NCBI RefSeq assembly: GCF_000185905.1
Contig: NC_014923.1
Span: 2,627,501-2,691,500 of the forward strand
Length of the DNA: 64,000 nt
From: Mesorhizobium ciceri biovar biserrulae WSM1271
GTDB lineage: Bacteria > Pseudomonadota > Alphaproteobacteria > Rhizobiales > Rhizobiaceae
Reading direction: 5' to 3'
Below the pieces are notes generated by a model. That model worked only from the letters and a program-made list of their open reading frames with translations, searched no databases and was not told the origin of the DNA. The first letter of the stretch is position 1, and every line of letters begins with the position of its first letter. Of this stretch, positions 30,654 through 40,171 are shown in pieces. The translations under genes and the position numbers were made by a program.

Positions 30654-31406
30654 ACTCTGGCTCAGGTTGGCGCTTGAGGGCTGGCTCGCGCTGCGGCTGG
30701 GCAATGGCCGACGTCGGCTGTAAACCCCGATTGGCATCCAACATCGGTGGGGCGTCCACGCCGCCATGGCGCTGCATCGTCGAAATGAGCAGATGGTCGA
30801 GGGCACAGAATTCGTCCAGGGTGATCGGTCCCTTGCCGCGCGGATGGCCGTGCCCCTGGGCGGTGACGAATTCCTCTTCGAACAGTTTCTGCCTGATCAG
30901 GCCACTCGAACGTCTTCCGCGGCTCCGATGAAGAGATCGATGTCGCCCTGCTCCAGGTGCTCGACGATCCTCGGCTTGTCGGGCACCGTAAAGGCAACCT
31001 TTGCGTTGGGAGCTTGGGATTTGAACCGCGGAATGAGGTCCGGAGCCAGGATCGCTGCCGGATTGTCCGTTGCGGCAATGCGATAGACACGTTTGCTTGT
31101 GGCGGGGTCGAACAGATGAGCAGTATTCACGAAATCGCTCAACCGAGCAGCCGGACGAGTTCGGGCTCAAGTGCCAGGGTCGTTCAGCAATTGACGCAGC
31201 CGCGTCAGGCGGGCCGACAAGGCCGATTGGGTAATGTTCAATCTCGACGCCGCATGGGTGACGTTCTGGTGCTTCAACAGCGCATCGAGTGTCAGCAGCA
31301 AGCCAACGTCGAAATCCGATAGCCGTTTTGTCAATGGGACCTCGAACCAGCAGGCGCTATTCAATCGGTAGCGCTCTCTAGCACGGTTCCGGAGATTGAA
31401 GGACAA
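30637..31406 (-). pseudogene. Broken LysR family regulator
   Basis: Pieces of one LysR regulator lie in successive reading frames. The helix-turn-helix half (LTLDALLKHQNVTHAASRLN, then TQSALSARLTRLRQLLNDP) stops at about 31167. The effector-domain start (NTAHLFDPATSKRVYRIAATD) is in another frame down to about 30897. A third frame carries LFEEEFVTAQGHGHPRGKGP and ITLDEFCALDHLLIS. A segment between helix-turn-helix and effector domain is missing, at least two frameshifts are needed, and the C-terminus is truncated where the transporter gene ends. Bounds are approximate. Confidence 0.75.
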
Positions 31407-31514
31407 TGGCTTCGAAGTTTACTGCCGCCTATGGCGATTTTGCGACAGGTGCTGCTCCTCGCCACAACGCGGCCCGACCGTTCCAGATGGCACGACTGTT
31501 TCCAGCCAGAGGTC

Positions 31515-32189
31515 CTAACGACGATCGGCCCGCATCTCCGTCGATTTCGGCGCCGTGCCGGGTTCTTGAACGAGCGGTCCGAGCAGCACTTCTCCGAACA
31601 GTGGCTGGTAGCGGCGGCGCACGGCCGGGTCTTCCTTGAAGGACAGTGCGTACTGGCCGATCTGGTGGAAATAGGTGATGCGCGCCCGCACGATGCTCTC
31701 GTCTTCCGAATAGCCCATGGCGCGGAACGCCCGGATGAGCAGCGCGATGCGCAGATCGTCGATGTCCTTGACTTCCTGAGCGAGCTTTTTCGATGTCCGT
31801 GACCAATCGCGAACAGCCAGGTCAAGCAGCGGGCTGAAAGGGGCTTCATCCACCCAGACATGCACGATGTCGGTGAAGAACTGCAGGCCGTCTATGTCGT
31901 GGATCTCGCGCATCGCCCAGAACGGCGCGCAATTGCTGTTTCGCCATTCCTGCAAGAGGCCGCCGCGAAGGTCCGCCAGGCTGGCAAAATGGAAATAGAA
32001 GCTGCCCCGCGTGACCTTCAACTGCTGCGCCAGGCGGTCGATCTTGACCTCGCCGATGCCGCGCTTTTCCAGCACCTTGCGCGCCGCCGCAATCCAGGCC
32101 TCACGGCTGAGCGTCTGCCGCGCCGCTTTTGATCGCACCGCCGGTCGAGGCGGTCGTTTCGTTTTCGCCAGCACGCCTTTCCCGTTCAT
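31515..32189 (-). CDS. TetR family transcriptional regulator
   Basis: About 224 residues. The N-terminal helix-turn-helix (ARKVLEKRGIGEVKIDRLAQQLKVTRGSFYFHFASLADL, in the standard TetR register, residues ~34-72) is followed by an all-helical ligand domain. ATG 32189 (MNGKGVLAKTK) is preferred; ATG 32219 is also in frame. It lies downstream of the nucleoside hydrolase gene on the same strand with a 114-base gap, so it is a candidate regulator of that divergent cluster. Confidence 0.82.
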   Translation of the reverse strand: MNGKGVLAKTKRPPRPAVRSKAARQTLSREAWIAAARKVLEKRGIGEVKIDRLAQQLKVTRGSFYFHFASLADLRGGLLQEWRNSNCAPFWAMREIHDIDGLQFFTDIVHVWVDEAPFSPLLDLAVRDWSRTSKKLAQEVKDIDDLRIALLIRAFRAMGYSEDESIVRARITYFHQIGQYALSFKEDPAVRRRYQPLFGEVLLGPLVQEPGTAPKSTEMRADRR

Positions 32190-32303
32190 GAAATTCGAGA
32201 CCTTCGTCGCCGCGCGCAACGCGCATGGCCGATTCGCCTATCGAACCGCCCCGTGACTGCTTCGCAATTCTCCGTGTCACCGTCTATCGCCGGATACGCA
32301 TTT

Positions 32304-33248
32304 TCAGGGCAGTGCACTGATCCGCTCCAGCATCAGCGTGAAGAACGGCGCCGGATCGATCCGGCGCAGGACATTGCAGTTCTTGCGGCGGCCGGTGACG
32401 TGCCACCAGTCGACGACGGTCATGCCTATGGTTTCGGGCGAGACGATATCGACCGTCACGGCGCACTGGCGCTGCTCGTAGATCCCCGGGGCCAGAAGGT
32501 AACCGGTGACGCACGCATCGTGGATGGGACGCGCCGCCGTCGCGAATTTGTGGGTGCCGTATTGGCGATAGAAGTCGGCCATGTTGGCGGCCTCGATCGC
32601 CGCGCGACTGCCGGTGGCGCGCAGGGCGTCGAGCCATTCAGGCGTCATCAGGGCAGTGTAGGTGCAGTCGATGCCGGCCATCGTCACCGGGACGCCGCTG
32701 TCGAACACTTTGTGCGCGGCATGCGGATCGACAAAGATGTTGAACTCCGCGGCAGGCGTGGCATTGCCGCCTTGAAAAAAGCCCCCGCCCATCAGCACGA
32801 CTTCGCGCAGCCGAGGGACGATTTTCGGTTCCATGGTCATGGCCATGGCCAGGTTGGTCATCGGCCCGAGCGTGCAGACGGTCAACGCGCCTTCCGGCGC
32901 ATCCATGATCGTGCGCACCAGGTAATTGACTGCGTGCTCGCTCTGCAGCGGTGTGACGGGTTCGGGCAGATCGGCGCCGTCGAGGCCCGTTTCGCCGTGA
33001 ACATACTCGGCCGTGATCAGCTTGCGCACCATCGGCGCCGGGCAGCCGGCATAGACCGGCACATCGGGTCGTCCGGCAAGTTCCACGACCTTGAGCGCAT
33101 TCTTCGACGTTAGGGCAAGCGGCACGTTGCCGCCGACTGTCGTGATGCCGACTACCTCGAGTTCGGCTGGCGAGCCTAGCGCGAAAAGGATCGCGAACGC
33201 GTCATCCTGACCTGGGTCGGTGTCGATGATTATCTTGCGTGGTGCCAT
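32304..33248 (-). CDS. Inosine/uridine-preferring nucleoside hydrolase
   Basis: 314-residue enzyme that hydrolyses the N-glycosidic bond of ribonucleosides to base and ribose. The calcium-binding signature IIIDTDPGQDDAFAI is at the N-terminus, and VCTLGPMTNLAMAM, EFNIFVDPHAAHKVF and HDACVTGYLL complete the active-site residues. No signal peptide, so cytoplasmic. The start at 33248 (MAPRKI) is directly before the signature. It is divergent from a 2-oxoglutarate oxygenase gene across a 101-base region holding a perfect palindrome. Confidence 0.9.
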   Translation of the reverse strand: MAPRKIIIDTDPGQDDAFAILFALGSPAELEVVGITTVGGNVPLALTSKNALKVVELAGRPDVPVYAGCPAPMVRKLITAEYVHGETGLDGADLPEPVTPLQSEHAVNYLVRTIMDAPEGALTVCTLGPMTNLAMAMTMEPKIVPRLREVVLMGGGFFQGGNATPAAEFNIFVDPHAAHKVFDSGVPVTMAGIDCTYTALMTPEWLDALRATGSRAAIEAANMADFYRQYGTHKFATAARPIHDACVTGYLLAPGIYEQRQCAVTVDIVSPETIGMTVVDWWHVTGRRKNCNVLRRIDPAPFFTLMLERISALP

Positions 33249-33310
33249 TGTGCCGCGTTTTTCCCGTTGCGCTCGAAAGCCTATTGCTGAGGCGATTTGG
33301 ATGTGTAGAA

Positions 33311-33324
33311 ATACAGTACTGTAT
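33311..33324. promoter_or_regulatory. Perfect 14-bp palindrome in a divergent promoter
   Basis: ATACAGTACTGTAT, a perfect palindrome in the 101-base space between the nucleoside hydrolase and the oxygenase gene, 26 bases before the oxygenase ATG. It is a good candidate operator, perhaps for the nearby TetR protein. Confidence 0.5.
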
Positions 33325-33349
33325 CTTATGTTCAAGAGAAGGTGTTCGA

Positions 33350-34357
33350 ATGGACGCACGCGGCGACTTTTCCGAAATTCCGATCATCGATGTGTCGGCG
33401 CTCTATGGCGATGACCAGGAAGCGATCGCCGCGACGGCGGCGACACTGCGCCGCCATCTCGAGACGATCGGCTTCCTCTATGTCGTCGGGCATCCGATCC
33501 CGCGTGCCGACGTCGAAGCGGTTCGCGAAGCCAGCAAGCGCTTCTTCGCTCTGCCCGAGGAGCAGAAACTGGCGCTGAAGATCGACAGGAATTTCCGCGG
33601 CTACCTGCCCTTTGCCGGCTCGACGATCGTGACGTCGTCGGTGGCGACAGTAAGCAAGCCGAACCAGAGCGAATCGATCTTCTTCATGCACGAGGTCGAG
33701 GCCGACGACCCCAGGACATTGGCCGACAAGCCGCTGCAGGGTCCCAACCAGTGGCCGGACGAGGCAACGCTTGCTGGCTTCAGGCCAACGATTGAACGCT
33801 ATGTCGATGAGATGAGCACACTGGCCCGCAAAATGGTCGGCGCCATCGCTCTTTCGCTTGGACTTCCGACCGACAGTCTCGACCGTTATTTCGATCAGCC
33901 GACAACCTTCCTGCGGTTGCTGCACTACCCGACGCAGCCGCATGAGGAGGGGCTATTCGGTTCGGCCCCTCACACCGATTACGGCTTCATTACACTGCTG
34001 GCGCAGGACAATGTCGGCGGCCTGGAAGTCAAGAACAAGGCGGGCGAATGGGTTCCCGCGCCTCCGGTCCCGGACTCCTTCGTGATGAATGTCGGCGACA
34101 TCCTGGCGCGCTGGTCGAACGACCAGTTCGTCTCGACGCCGCATCGCGTCATCAACCGGTCGGGGCGCGAGCGCTATTCCCAGCCCTTCTTCTTCGACCC
34201 GTCCATGGATGAAACGATCGAGGCGCTGCCGGTCTGCGTGCCGGCCGGTAGCCAGCCGAAATATGAGCCGGTGCTCTACGGCGACTATCTGATGGAGCGC
34301 ATCGACAAGAACTACCATTACCGCAAGAAAAAGGCTGCGGAAGCAGCCGGTACATAG
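33350..34357 (+). CDS. Isopenicillin N synthase-like Fe(II)/2-oxoglutarate oxygenase
   Basis: 335 residues. The N-terminal DIOX_N domain (IPIIDVSALYGDDQ, then GFLYVVGHPIPRADV) precedes the double-stranded beta helix with the iron triad: HTDYGFITLL (His and Asp) and STPHRVINRSG (His), and 2-oxoglutarate-binding RYSQPFFF. It probably hydroxylates or oxidises a small molecule. Its placement between a nucleoside hydrolase and an ABC importer suggests a nucleoside- or amino-acid-derived substrate, which is inference only. Start at ATG 33350 (MDARGDFSEIP). Confidence 0.87.
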   Translation: MDARGDFSEIPIIDVSALYGDDQEAIAATAATLRRHLETIGFLYVVGHPIPRADVEAVREASKRFFALPEEQKLALKIDRNFRGYLPFAGSTIVTSSVATVSKPNQSESIFFMHEVEADDPRTLADKPLQGPNQWPDEATLAGFRPTIERYVDEMSTLARKMVGAIALSLGLPTDSLDRYFDQPTTFLRLLHYPTQPHEEGLFGSAPHTDYGFITLLAQDNVGGLEVKNKAGEWVPAPPVPDSFVMNVGDILARWSNDQFVSTPHRVINRSGRERYSQPFFFDPSMDETIEALPVCVPAGSQPKYEPVLYGDYLMERIDKNYHYRKKKAAEAAGT

Positions 34358-34450
34358 ACGGATCAATGCTTGGCTGCGGCGATGAGGACGCGAGGCCCTG
34401 ATTGGAGAGCAGACTGCAGGAACCGTTGTAATCAAAAAAGGGGAACGAAA

Positions 34451-35308
34451 ATGAGAGCACATTTACAGATGGCAGGTTTGGCGCTGGCCGCACTTGCCAT
34501 AGCCTGGAGCGGACCTTCAGGCGCCGCCAAGGTGACGAAATCGGCCGAGGTTCAGCAGACCGGCATGCTGACCGTCGCCAACACGCTGGACTATGCGCCT
34601 TTCGAGTATCTCGACGCCGACGGCAAACAGACCGGGATTATCATAGAACTGGCCGGTGAGGTGGCCAAGCTGGTCGGCGCCAAGCTGGACGTGGCGCGCA
34701 CACCTTTCCCCTCGATGATACCGGGCCTGGCGGCCGGCCGTTTCAAGGTCGCTTGGGAGACTTTCTCCGCCACGCCGGAGCGGCTCAAGCAGGTCGATTT
34801 CGTCATGTTCCTGAAGGCCGGCCTGGCTGTTTCGACGTCGCCGGACAAGAAGGCGAGTTTCAGCGGCGACACCCCGCTCTGCGGCAAGCGGATCGGCGTT
34901 TCGGCAGGCAGCGCATCGGATTTCCTGGTCGACAAGCTGAGCACGGATTGCACCGGCAAGGGCCAGGCAGCCATCGAAAAATCGGTCTTCAACTCGTCGA
35001 CGGATATCGTCCAGGCGGTGCTGTCCGACCGCGTCGACGCCCGCATGGACGATGCGACCGCCTCGAGCTATTTCGAGGTCACCAGCAAGGGCCAGCTCGT
35101 GGTGCTGCCGACCCTCTATGAAGTCGCGCCGCTCGGCATGGCGATCGCCAAGGACGACAAGGAGACCGCCGATATGATGGTGGGCGCACTCTCCGAGCTG
35201 TTCAAGAACGGCACCTACAAGGCTATTCTCGACAAATACGGCATGGGCGCCTACGCGATCAAGGAGCCCTATTTCGTCGGCAGCATGGAGGCGTTGCGCG
35301 CCGACTGA
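34451..35308 (+). CDS. Amino-acid-type ABC transporter substrate-binding protein
   Basis: 285-residue family 3 periplasmic solute-binding protein. A signal peptide is clear (MAGLALAALAIAWSGPSGAAK). The mature part starts TGMLTVANTLDYAPFEYLDADG and has the usual GIIIELAGEVAKLVGAKLD, VGALSELFKNGTYKAILDKYGM near the end. The ligand cannot be read off. It leads a transporter set (binding protein, permease, ATPase) directly after the oxygenase gene. An A-rich GGGGAACGAAA ribosome region precedes the start. Confidence 0.88.
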   Translation: MRAHLQMAGLALAALAIAWSGPSGAAKVTKSAEVQQTGMLTVANTLDYAPFEYLDADGKQTGIIIELAGEVAKLVGAKLDVARTPFPSMIPGLAAGRFKVAWETFSATPERLKQVDFVMFLKAGLAVSTSPDKKASFSGDTPLCGKRIGVSAGSASDFLVDKLSTDCTGKGQAAIEKSVFNSSTDIVQAVLSDRVDARMDDATASSYFEVTSKGQLVVLPTLYEVAPLGMAIAKDDKETADMMVGALSELFKNGTYKAILDKYGMGAYAIKEPYFVGSMEALRAD

Positions 35309-35451
35309 CAAAGTTTTGTCCAGTCGGACGCACTTTGTTCTAAAACTTTGATCATGCTTTCCGAAATCATTTGGGGCTGATGCGATAGCGGTTGTCGGCG
35401 TCCGGTCTCGTGCCGGGCGCCGCTTCCGGATCAAGACCAGGAGAAGCAGCG

Positions 35452-36393
35452 ATGGGCGCGGCCCACCCAAACGAGATACGCATCGAGCCGGGCGTCGCCG
35501 AGGCGGTTTCGCGCCTGACCGTCATGCCGCAGCGCCGCTACGGCATCTGGGTCGGCACGGCGCTGGCCCTGCTGGTGGCATTCCTGATCATCCGGGCCTT
35601 CGCCAGCAACCCTGCCTTTGCCTGGCCTACGGTGGTGAGTTACCTCCTGCATCCCTCTGTCATGCGCGGCCTTGGCAACACCTTGATGCTCACCGCGGTG
35701 ATCATGATATTGGCGATCGTTGTCGGCACGGTCATCGCCATCATGCGCGTGTCGCCAAGCCCGGTGCTGCGTGCCTTCGCGGGTCTGTACGTCTGGTTTT
35801 TCCGTGGCGTACCGGCCCTGATACAGCTGATCTTCTGGTTCAACCTGTCGCTGCTGGTGCGCGAAGTCTCGTTGACCATCCCCTTTGTCGGCACGCTGTT
35901 TTCCGTGCGCACCAATGATTTCATGACTCCGTTCTTCTCTGCCGTCGTCGCCCTTTCCCTGTGCGAGGCGGGCTACATGGCCGAGATCATCCGGGCCGGC
36001 ATCAAGTCGGTGCCGTCGGGCCAGGCTGAGGCGGCGAGCGCGCTTGGCATGCCGTACCGCATGATCCTGAAGCGCATCACGCTGCCGCAGGCGATGCGCT
36101 TCGTACTGCCGCCAACCGGCAATGAGGCCATTAACCTCCTGAAGATGACGTCGCTGGTGACATTCATCGCCGTCGACGACCTGTTCTATTCGGCGCAGAG
36201 CATCTATGCGCGCACCTTCGAGACGATCCCGCTTCTGATCGTGGTCGCCTTCTGGTATCTCGCGGTAGTCAGCATCATGTCGGTGGGACAGCATTTCCTC
36301 GAGCGACATTTCGGTCGCAGCGATACGCGCCGCGATGCCGTGACGATGCGCTTCCTGCGCAACATCATCAGCCTGCGTGGCATTTCCCGATGA
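35452..36393 (+). CDS. Amino-acid-type ABC transporter permease
   Basis: 313-residue inner-membrane permease of the HisMQ/GlnP type. About five to six membrane segments are visible, with an N-terminal cytoplasmic extension of ~35 residues. The EAA loop is [23 protein letters not shown]. Single permease genes of this kind form homodimers. ATG 35452 is chosen; the frame starts 20 codons earlier but without similarity. The stop overlaps the ATPase start by 4 bases. Confidence 0.88.
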   Translation: MGAAHPNEIRIEPGVAEAVSRLTVMPQRRYGIWVGTALALLVAFLIIRAFASNPAFAWPTVVSYLLHPSVMRGLGNTLMLTAVIMILAIVVGTVIAIMRVSPSPVLRAFAGLYVWFFRGVPALIQLIFWFNLSLLVREVSLTIPFVGTLFSVRTNDFMTPFFSAVVALSLCEAGYMAEIIRAGIKSVPSGQAEAASALGMPYRMILKRITLPQAMRFVLPPTGNEAINLLKMTSLVTFIAVDDLFYSAQSIYARTFETIPLLIVVAFWYLAVVSIMSVGQHFLERHFGRSDTRRDAVTMRFLRNIISLRGISR

Positions 36394-37196
36394 GCGACGT
36401 GAAGGACGAAAATCGCGCCCGCTTCGGCGTCCCAGCCGACTCCATGGTTTTCGCGCGCGGCGTGCGCAAATCCTATGGTCCGCTCGAGGTTCTCAAGGGT
36501 GTCGATCTCGACGTACCCGTCGGATCGGTCGCCTGCATCATCGGCCCTTCGGGTTCCGGCAAGAGCACATTCCTGCGCTGCATCAACCATCTCGAGAAGC
36601 TCAGCGCCGGCATCCTGCTCGTCGACAGTCAGTTCGTCGGCTACGACCTTAGGGACGACAAGCTCTACGAGGTCAAGGACGACCTGCTTTGCCGGCGGCG
36701 CGCCGAGACCGGCATGCTGTTTCAGTCGTTCAACCTGTTCTCCCACATGACCGTGATGGAGAATTTGATTGAGGCGCCGACGCAGGTTCGGCGCATCCCC
36801 CCGGACGAGGCAAAGGCCGAAGCGGAGATTCTGCTTCGGCGCGTCGGTCTCCTGGACAAGGTCGACCGGTATCCGAGGGAACTGTCCGGCGGCCAGCAGC
36901 AGCGTGTCGCCATCGCGCGCGCGATGGCGATGAAGCCGAAAGTCCTGCTCTTCGATGAGCCGACATCGGCGCTCGACCCCGAACTCGTTGGCGAGGTGCT
37001 GCAGGTCATGCGCGATCTGGCCGAAAGCGGCATGACGATGGTCGTGGTCACCCACGAGGTAGGCTTCGCCCGCGAGATCGGCGATCAGCTGGTTTTCATG
37101 GATGGCGGTGTGATCATCGAACGCGGCGCTCCGCGCGAGATGATTGCCAATCCGGTATCGCCCCGAACCCGCGAGTTCCTGTCGCGGGTGCTTTGA
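36390..37196 (+). CDS. Amino-acid-type ABC transporter ATP-binding protein
   Basis: 268-residue ATPase with Walker [10 protein letters not shown], the Q-loop FQSFNLF, signature [14 protein letters not shown], Walker [14 protein letters not shown] and the H-loop VVVTHE. A ~20-residue insertion [19 protein letters not shown] between Walker A and Q-loop is also seen in some rhizobial homologues. Overlaps the permease by 4 bases, so one operon. Confidence 0.92.
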   Translation: MSDVKDENRARFGVPADSMVFARGVRKSYGPLEVLKGVDLDVPVGSVACIIGPSGSGKSTFLRCINHLEKLSAGILLVDSQFVGYDLRDDKLYEVKDDLLCRRRAETGMLFQSFNLFSHMTVMENLIEAPTQVRRIPPDEAKAEAEILLRRVGLLDKVDRYPRELSGGQQQRVAIARAMAMKPKVLLFDEPTSALDPELVGEVLQVMRDLAESGMTMVVVTHEVGFAREIGDQLVFMDGGVIIERGAPREMIANPVSPRTREFLSRVL

Positions 37197-37228
37197 CGGC
37201 AAAGAGAATCCACCCAAGAGAAGATCAC

Positions 37229-37255
37229 AAAAAAAGCGCGGGCCATGGCCCGCGC
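37229..37255 (-). terminator. Rho-independent terminator of aqpZ
   Basis: A perfect 10-bp palindromic stem (GCGCGGGCCA/TGGCCCGCGC) followed on the minus strand by seven T. It lies 27 bases after the aqpZ stop codon and may also serve the converging ABC operon. Confidence 0.85.
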
Positions 37256-37282
37256 CTTCGCATATTCAGCCTTCCAAAGAGC

Positions 37283-37960
37283 TCAGTCCTTCTCGAAGAT
37301 GCGCGCCTTGGCGACGACGCCGGCAATGGCGCCGCCGATCAACGGTGCCACGATGAACAGCCAGAGCTGGCCGATCGCCGCAGTTCCCGAAAACAGCGCC
37401 GGACCGATCGAGCGGGCCGGGTTGAGCGACGTGCCGGTCACCGGGATGATGGCGAAGTGCAGCCCTGCCAGCGTCAGGCCGATGACCAGTCCGGCGAACG
37501 CCGTCGAGTGCTTTTCGGCCGTGACGCCAAGGATCACGGTGACGAAGGTGAAGGTGCCGATCACTTCCCACAGGAAGGCCGAACTGACACCCCATTTCGT
37601 CACATCCCAGCCATTGGCGCCGAAACCGGTGGTGTGTCCGCCAACCTGGCCGGAGACGATGATCCACAACGCCAGTGAAGCAAGGACGCCGCCGATGACC
37701 TGCGCGATCCAGTAGGGGATGACGTCCTTGGCCGGCAGCCGGCCGGCAAGGAAGACGCCGAGCGTCACCGCGGGGTTGAGATGCGCGCCCGAAATGGGGC
37801 CGATCGCATAGGCCGCGGCGATGAGGCCGATGCCGAACGCCAGACCGATGCCTTCCTGGCCAAGCGGCAGCGCGCCGCCGAAGCCGCCCGTCACCACAGA
37901 AGCCGTACCGATGAACACCAATAGAAATGTGCCTAGAACTTCCGCCAGATAAGTCTTCAT
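37283..37960 (-). CDS. aqpZ: Aquaporin Z
   Basis: 225-residue MIP-family water channel with six membrane spans. Both NPA boxes are visible: HLNPAVTLG (about residue 60) and SLNPARSIGP (about 178). The arginine after the second NPA and the small residues around the first favour water over glycerol. Inner membrane. It has a strong terminator downstream and a 181-base upstream region shared with the divergent RsmB-like gene. Confidence 0.93.
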   Translation of the reverse strand: MKTYLAEVLGTFLLVFIGTASVVTGGFGGALPLGQEGIGLAFGIGLIAAAYAIGPISGAHLNPAVTLGVFLAGRLPAKDVIPYWIAQVIGGVLASLALWIIVSGQVGGHTTGFGANGWDVTKWGVSSAFLWEVIGTFTFVTVILGVTAEKHSTAFAGLVIGLTLAGLHFAIIPVTGTSLNPARSIGPALFSGTAAIGQLWLFIVAPLIGGAIAGVVAKARIFEKD

Positions 37961-38141
37961 TGCCCTCTCCTCGTGTCGATCCGCCGGTTCACCTTTTCGC
38001 GCCGCGAATCACAATCGGAAGAGTATTCGCAACCAGAAAAGTTGGAAAGCAGAGCGGTTGTGCCGGCCGACCTGCTTGTGCGCGCCGGTTGCGCGCTCTA
38101 GAGCAGGGCCGGAATAATTTTCTGCGTGACGGAACAAGACA

Positions 38142-39431
38142 ATGCGACTGGGCGGAAGGCTGGCTGCGGCCATCGAAGTGCTGGAAGACATCGGCCGGCG
38201 CCACCGGCCGGTGGCCGACGCGCTGAAGGATTGGGGCCTGTCGCATCGCTTCGCCGGCGGCGGCGACCGTGCGGCCATCGGCAACATCGTCTATGACGCC
38301 TTGCGCCACAAGCGTTCCGCGGGCTGGCTGCTGGGGCAGGACACGCCGCGCGCCATTGGCTTCGGCGCCCTGCTGCTCGAATGGGGGCAGACGGCCCAGT
38401 CGCTCAACGAGGCGCTGGATGGTGACAAGTTCGCACCGCCGCTGCTGACCGCCGCCGAGCTTCAGGCCATCGCCGACGGTCGGCTCGCCGATGCGCCGGA
38501 CGCGGTGCGGGCGGATGTTCCCGACTGGTGCGCGCCGCTTTTCGAGCGAGCCTTCGGCTCGAGCTGGGCCGACGAGGGCGCCGCGCTGGCAACGCGCCCG
38601 CCGCTCGACCTCAGGGTCAACACCTTGCAGGCCAACCGCGACAAGGTGCTGGCCGAACTGACGGGAACCGGCGCGAAACCCGCGGCAATCGCCCCGCACG
38701 GCATCCGCATTCCGCCGATCGACGGCGATGGCCGGCACCCGAATGTGCAGGCCGAACCGGCCTTCCAGAAGGGCTGGTTCGAGGTCCAGGACGAAGGCTC
38801 GCAGATCGCGGCCGCCCTTGCCGGGGCCGAAGCCGGCATGCAGGTGCTGGATTTCTGCGCCGGCGCCGGCGGCAAGACGCTGGCACTGTCGGCTTCGATG
38901 GAAAATCGTGGCCAGATCTTTGCCCACGATGCGGAGAAAGCACGGCTGGCGCCGATCTTCGACCGCATCCGTCGTTCGGAAAACCGCAATGTGCAGGTGG
39001 TCACCAAGCCCACGGAACTCGCGCCGCTCGGCAACCACATGGACATCGTGCTGGTCGACGCGCCCTGCACCGGCAGCGGCACGTGGCGGCGCCGCCCCGA
39101 CGCCAAATGGCGGCTGACGCAGAGGCAGCTCGATACCCGCAAGGGCGAACAGTCGGCGATCCTCGATGCGGCCAAAGCCTATGTCAAACCGGGCGGCCTG
39201 CTGGTCTACATCACCTGCTCGGTGTTTGATGAGGAGAATGGCGAGCAGATCGCGGCCTTTCGGGACCGTAACAGCGGCTTTGTTCCCGTCGACCACCGCC
39301 AGCTCTGGGACAGCCGTTTTCCCGGCCATCCGGCAGCCGCGCGCATCGGCGCCAAAGGCGACATCTCGCTGTCGCCGGCGCTGAGCGGCACCGACGGGTT
39401 TTACTTCTGTGCATTGCGCAGGTCGGCCTGA
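38142..39431 (+). CDS. RsmB/NOP-family rRNA m5C methyltransferase
   Basis: 429 residues. An N-terminal helical region related to the NusB-like domain (GGDRAAIGNIVYDALRHKRSAGWLL) precedes a Rossmann SAM-binding domain with DFCAGAGGKTLALSA, VDAPCTGSGTWRRRPDAKWR and YITCSVFDEENG. The cysteine in the TCS motif is the catalytic nucleophile and the Cys in PCTG resolves the adduct. It probably methylates a cytosine in rRNA, but the exact site is not known. Confidence 0.87.
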   Translation: MRLGGRLAAAIEVLEDIGRRHRPVADALKDWGLSHRFAGGGDRAAIGNIVYDALRHKRSAGWLLGQDTPRAIGFGALLLEWGQTAQSLNEALDGDKFAPPLLTAAELQAIADGRLADAPDAVRADVPDWCAPLFERAFGSSWADEGAALATRPPLDLRVNTLQANRDKVLAELTGTGAKPAAIAPHGIRIPPIDGDGRHPNVQAEPAFQKGWFEVQDEGSQIAAALAGAEAGMQVLDFCAGAGGKTLALSASMENRGQIFAHDAEKARLAPIFDRIRRSENRNVQVVTKPTELAPLGNHMDIVLVDAPCTGSGTWRRRPDAKWRLTQRQLDTRKGEQSAILDAAKAYVKPGGLLVYITCSVFDEENGEQIAAFRDRNSGFVPVDHRQLWDSRFPGHPAAARIGAKGDISLSPALSGTDGFYFCALRRSA

Positions 39432-39571
39432 ATCCGATCGAATGTCGCCAATTCCTGACGGATGCGTGGCGCCAGCCGGCAGGCCAGGCCGATTGTGCAG
39501 TGCAGCAAAAGCATTTGCCTGCCGTCCATGCCTCTGCAATAAGCTTATCCGCATAAAGGAAGGCAGCGGCC

Positions 39572-40030
39572 ATGGCAGCAAAGATCGTACCCGCCCCGGA
39601 CTATGAGGATCGCGTCAGGACCTCCTTCGCGCGCCAGAAGGCGATGGCCACGATCGGCGCCGAACTGACGCTGGTGACGCCCGGCATCATCGAGATCGAG
39701 ATGCCCTATTCGGCGGCACTCACCCAACAGCACGGCTTCCTCCATGCCGGCGTCATTTCGACGGCGCTGGACTCGGCCTGCGGCTATGCCGCCTTTTCGC
39801 TGATGCCGGAAAATTCCGGCGTGCTGACCATCGAGTTCAAGGTCAACCTGCTGGCGCCGGGCAGGGGCGAGCGCTTCCTGTTCCGCGGCTCGGTGACCAA
39901 GCCAGGCCGCACCATCATCGTTGCCGACGGCCAGGCCTACGCCTTTGCCGCCGACGGCGAGGCCAAGCTGATCGCCACCATGACCGGAACGATGATGACG
40001 GTGGTCGGGCGTGATGGCATAGAAGGGTGA
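39572..40030 (+). CDS. PaaI family hotdog-fold thioesterase
   Basis: 152-residue acyl-CoA thioesterase-like protein. The hotdog helix motif QHGFLHAGVISTALDSACGYAA and the following TIEFKVNLLAPGRGERF strands are typical. The HGG-type motif is replaced by HAG, as in several PaaI relatives. The substrate is unknown. Start ATG 39572. Confidence 0.85.
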   Translation: MAAKIVPAPDYEDRVRTSFARQKAMATIGAELTLVTPGIIEIEMPYSAALTQQHGFLHAGVISTALDSACGYAAFSLMPENSGVLTIEFKVNLLAPGRGERFLFRGSVTKPGRTIIVADGQAYAFAADGEAKLIATMTGTMMTVVGRDGIEG

Positions 40031-40171
40031 GTGGCCGGTTCGCCGCAGGCGAATTCATCGTGCCGGTGGCACGATGAAAGGCCACGGACGCCGGGAGCTG
40101 CCGGAGGCAGCGGGTCCCGGCGAGCGGCGGCGCAGATAAGCAGGTGATCGGGCGGAGAGGAGCAAATCATC

